Positions 63,839 to 64,000 of a DNA stretch of 64,000 bases are shown here, piece by piece. The stretch covers positions 150,420 to 214,419 of the forward strand of contig NZ_BMDJ01000009.1 in the NCBI RefSeq assembly GCF_014635725.1. Direction: 5' to 3'. Origin of the DNA: Pedobacter mendelii. Its GTDB lineage: Bacteria; Bacteroidota; Bacteroidia; Sphingobacteriales; Sphingobacteriaceae. Position numbers and translations under genes: made by a program. How positions within the stretch are numbered: the first letter of the stretch is position 1; every line of letters begins with the position of its first letter. The notes beneath the pieces were generated by a model. The model was given only the letters and a program-made list of their open reading frames with translations. It had not been told where the DNA came from and ran no database searches.

Positions 63839-63854
63839 TGTGCGTTTCATCACA
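63839..63854. promoter_or_regulatory. CRP-like palindrome 2
   Basis: TGTGC-GTTTCA-TCACA: one mismatch from consensus, centred 23 bases after palindrome 1 (about two helical turns). Both probably serve a gene beyond the window or autoregulation. Confidence 0.5.
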
Positions 63855-63892
63855 TATTATATTTAGTAGATATCTGTGTAATCGGGAAATAA

Positions 63893-63950
63893 CACTGCAC
63901 AAGAATTGGCAATTAAGAGTGCACAGAAAACGGCAACAAGAGTGCACAGC
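63893..63950. repeat. Iterated TGCACA repeats at window edge, possible IS21-type end
   Basis: Three units of about 23-24 bases each start with (C/G)A(C/G)TGCACA, at 63893, 63917 and 63940. AAGAGTGCACAG is exactly repeated at 63915 and 63938, and GGCAA follows in the first two. Multiple direct repeats inside the terminus are typical of IS21-family elements. The rest of the element would lie outside the window. Confidence 0.4.
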
Positions 63951-64000
63951 TTTACAAAGCTAATCTTCTGGTTCTAACTTGCAAATATTGTTTTCCTATT

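Overview
The window looks like a chromosomal segment of a Bacteroidota bacterium, most likely Sphingobacteriaceae (Pedobacter-like). The reasons are: AT-rich DNA; Bacteroidota-type -7 promoter boxes (TAnnTTTG) with few Shine-Dalgarno sites; many short-spacer lipoproteins; a TonB receptor/DUF4249 pair; DUF2807, DUF2490, DUF6515 and DUF6428 proteins; and a flavobacterial-type carotenoid gene set.

0-12.6 kb is housekeeping: the 3' part of nadE, a LuxR-type regulator, an OsmC-like protein, the lipoprotein-processing genes lnt and lspA with a DinB gene between them, rsmI, serS, a SIMPL protein, a cold-shock-domain protein, an acetyltransferase and fabV. 12.8-24.2 kb holds envelope proteins, an orphan arsR/DUF6428 pair, an SDR gene with a frameshifted Crp/Fnr regulator that share a palindromic operator, a DUF2807 adhesin-like protein, and an exported peptidase operon (two CocE/S15 hydrolases plus an M1 aminopeptidase). 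24.4-38.9 kb has a Gly/Arg/Tyr-rich envelope protein, a phytase-like esterase lipoprotein, lpdA, a choice-of-anchor-I lipoprotein, an MFS transporter and a TetR-TolC-MFP-RND efflux operon. 39-46.8 kb is a scattered carotenoid locus (hydroxylase, desaturase, lycopene cyclase, a cytochrome b5-like gene) mixed with murB, an ECF sigma factor and a PfkB kinase; no phytoene synthase is present.

Two identical tRNA-Asn genes at 47.0-47.2 kb mark the start of an accessory segment. It has two AraC paralogues near its ends (47.5 and 62.5 kb). Between them lie (i) a co-directional cluster of an acetyltransferase, a Tat-signal zinc alcohol dehydrogenase, a cyclophilin-like lipoprotein, a cupin lipoprotein, an exported alpha/beta hydrolase, an SDR and an aldo/keto reductase, read here as a two-compartment carbonyl-handling module; and (ii) a third AraC regulator divergent from a seven-helix membrane protein, a TonB receptor and a DUF4249 lipoprotein. 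After a decayed stretch at 61-62 kb come an AraC gene, an intact Crp/Fnr gene with two CRP-like palindromes directly after it, and at the window edge iterated TGCACA repeats that may be the end of an IS21-type element.

Two genes carry single-base changes in homopolymer runs (Crp/Fnr at 16.5-17.0 kb, two changes; alpha/beta hydrolase leader at 51.4 kb, one change). They are either real lesions or assembly errors. No CRISPR array, prophage or recognised defence system was seen.
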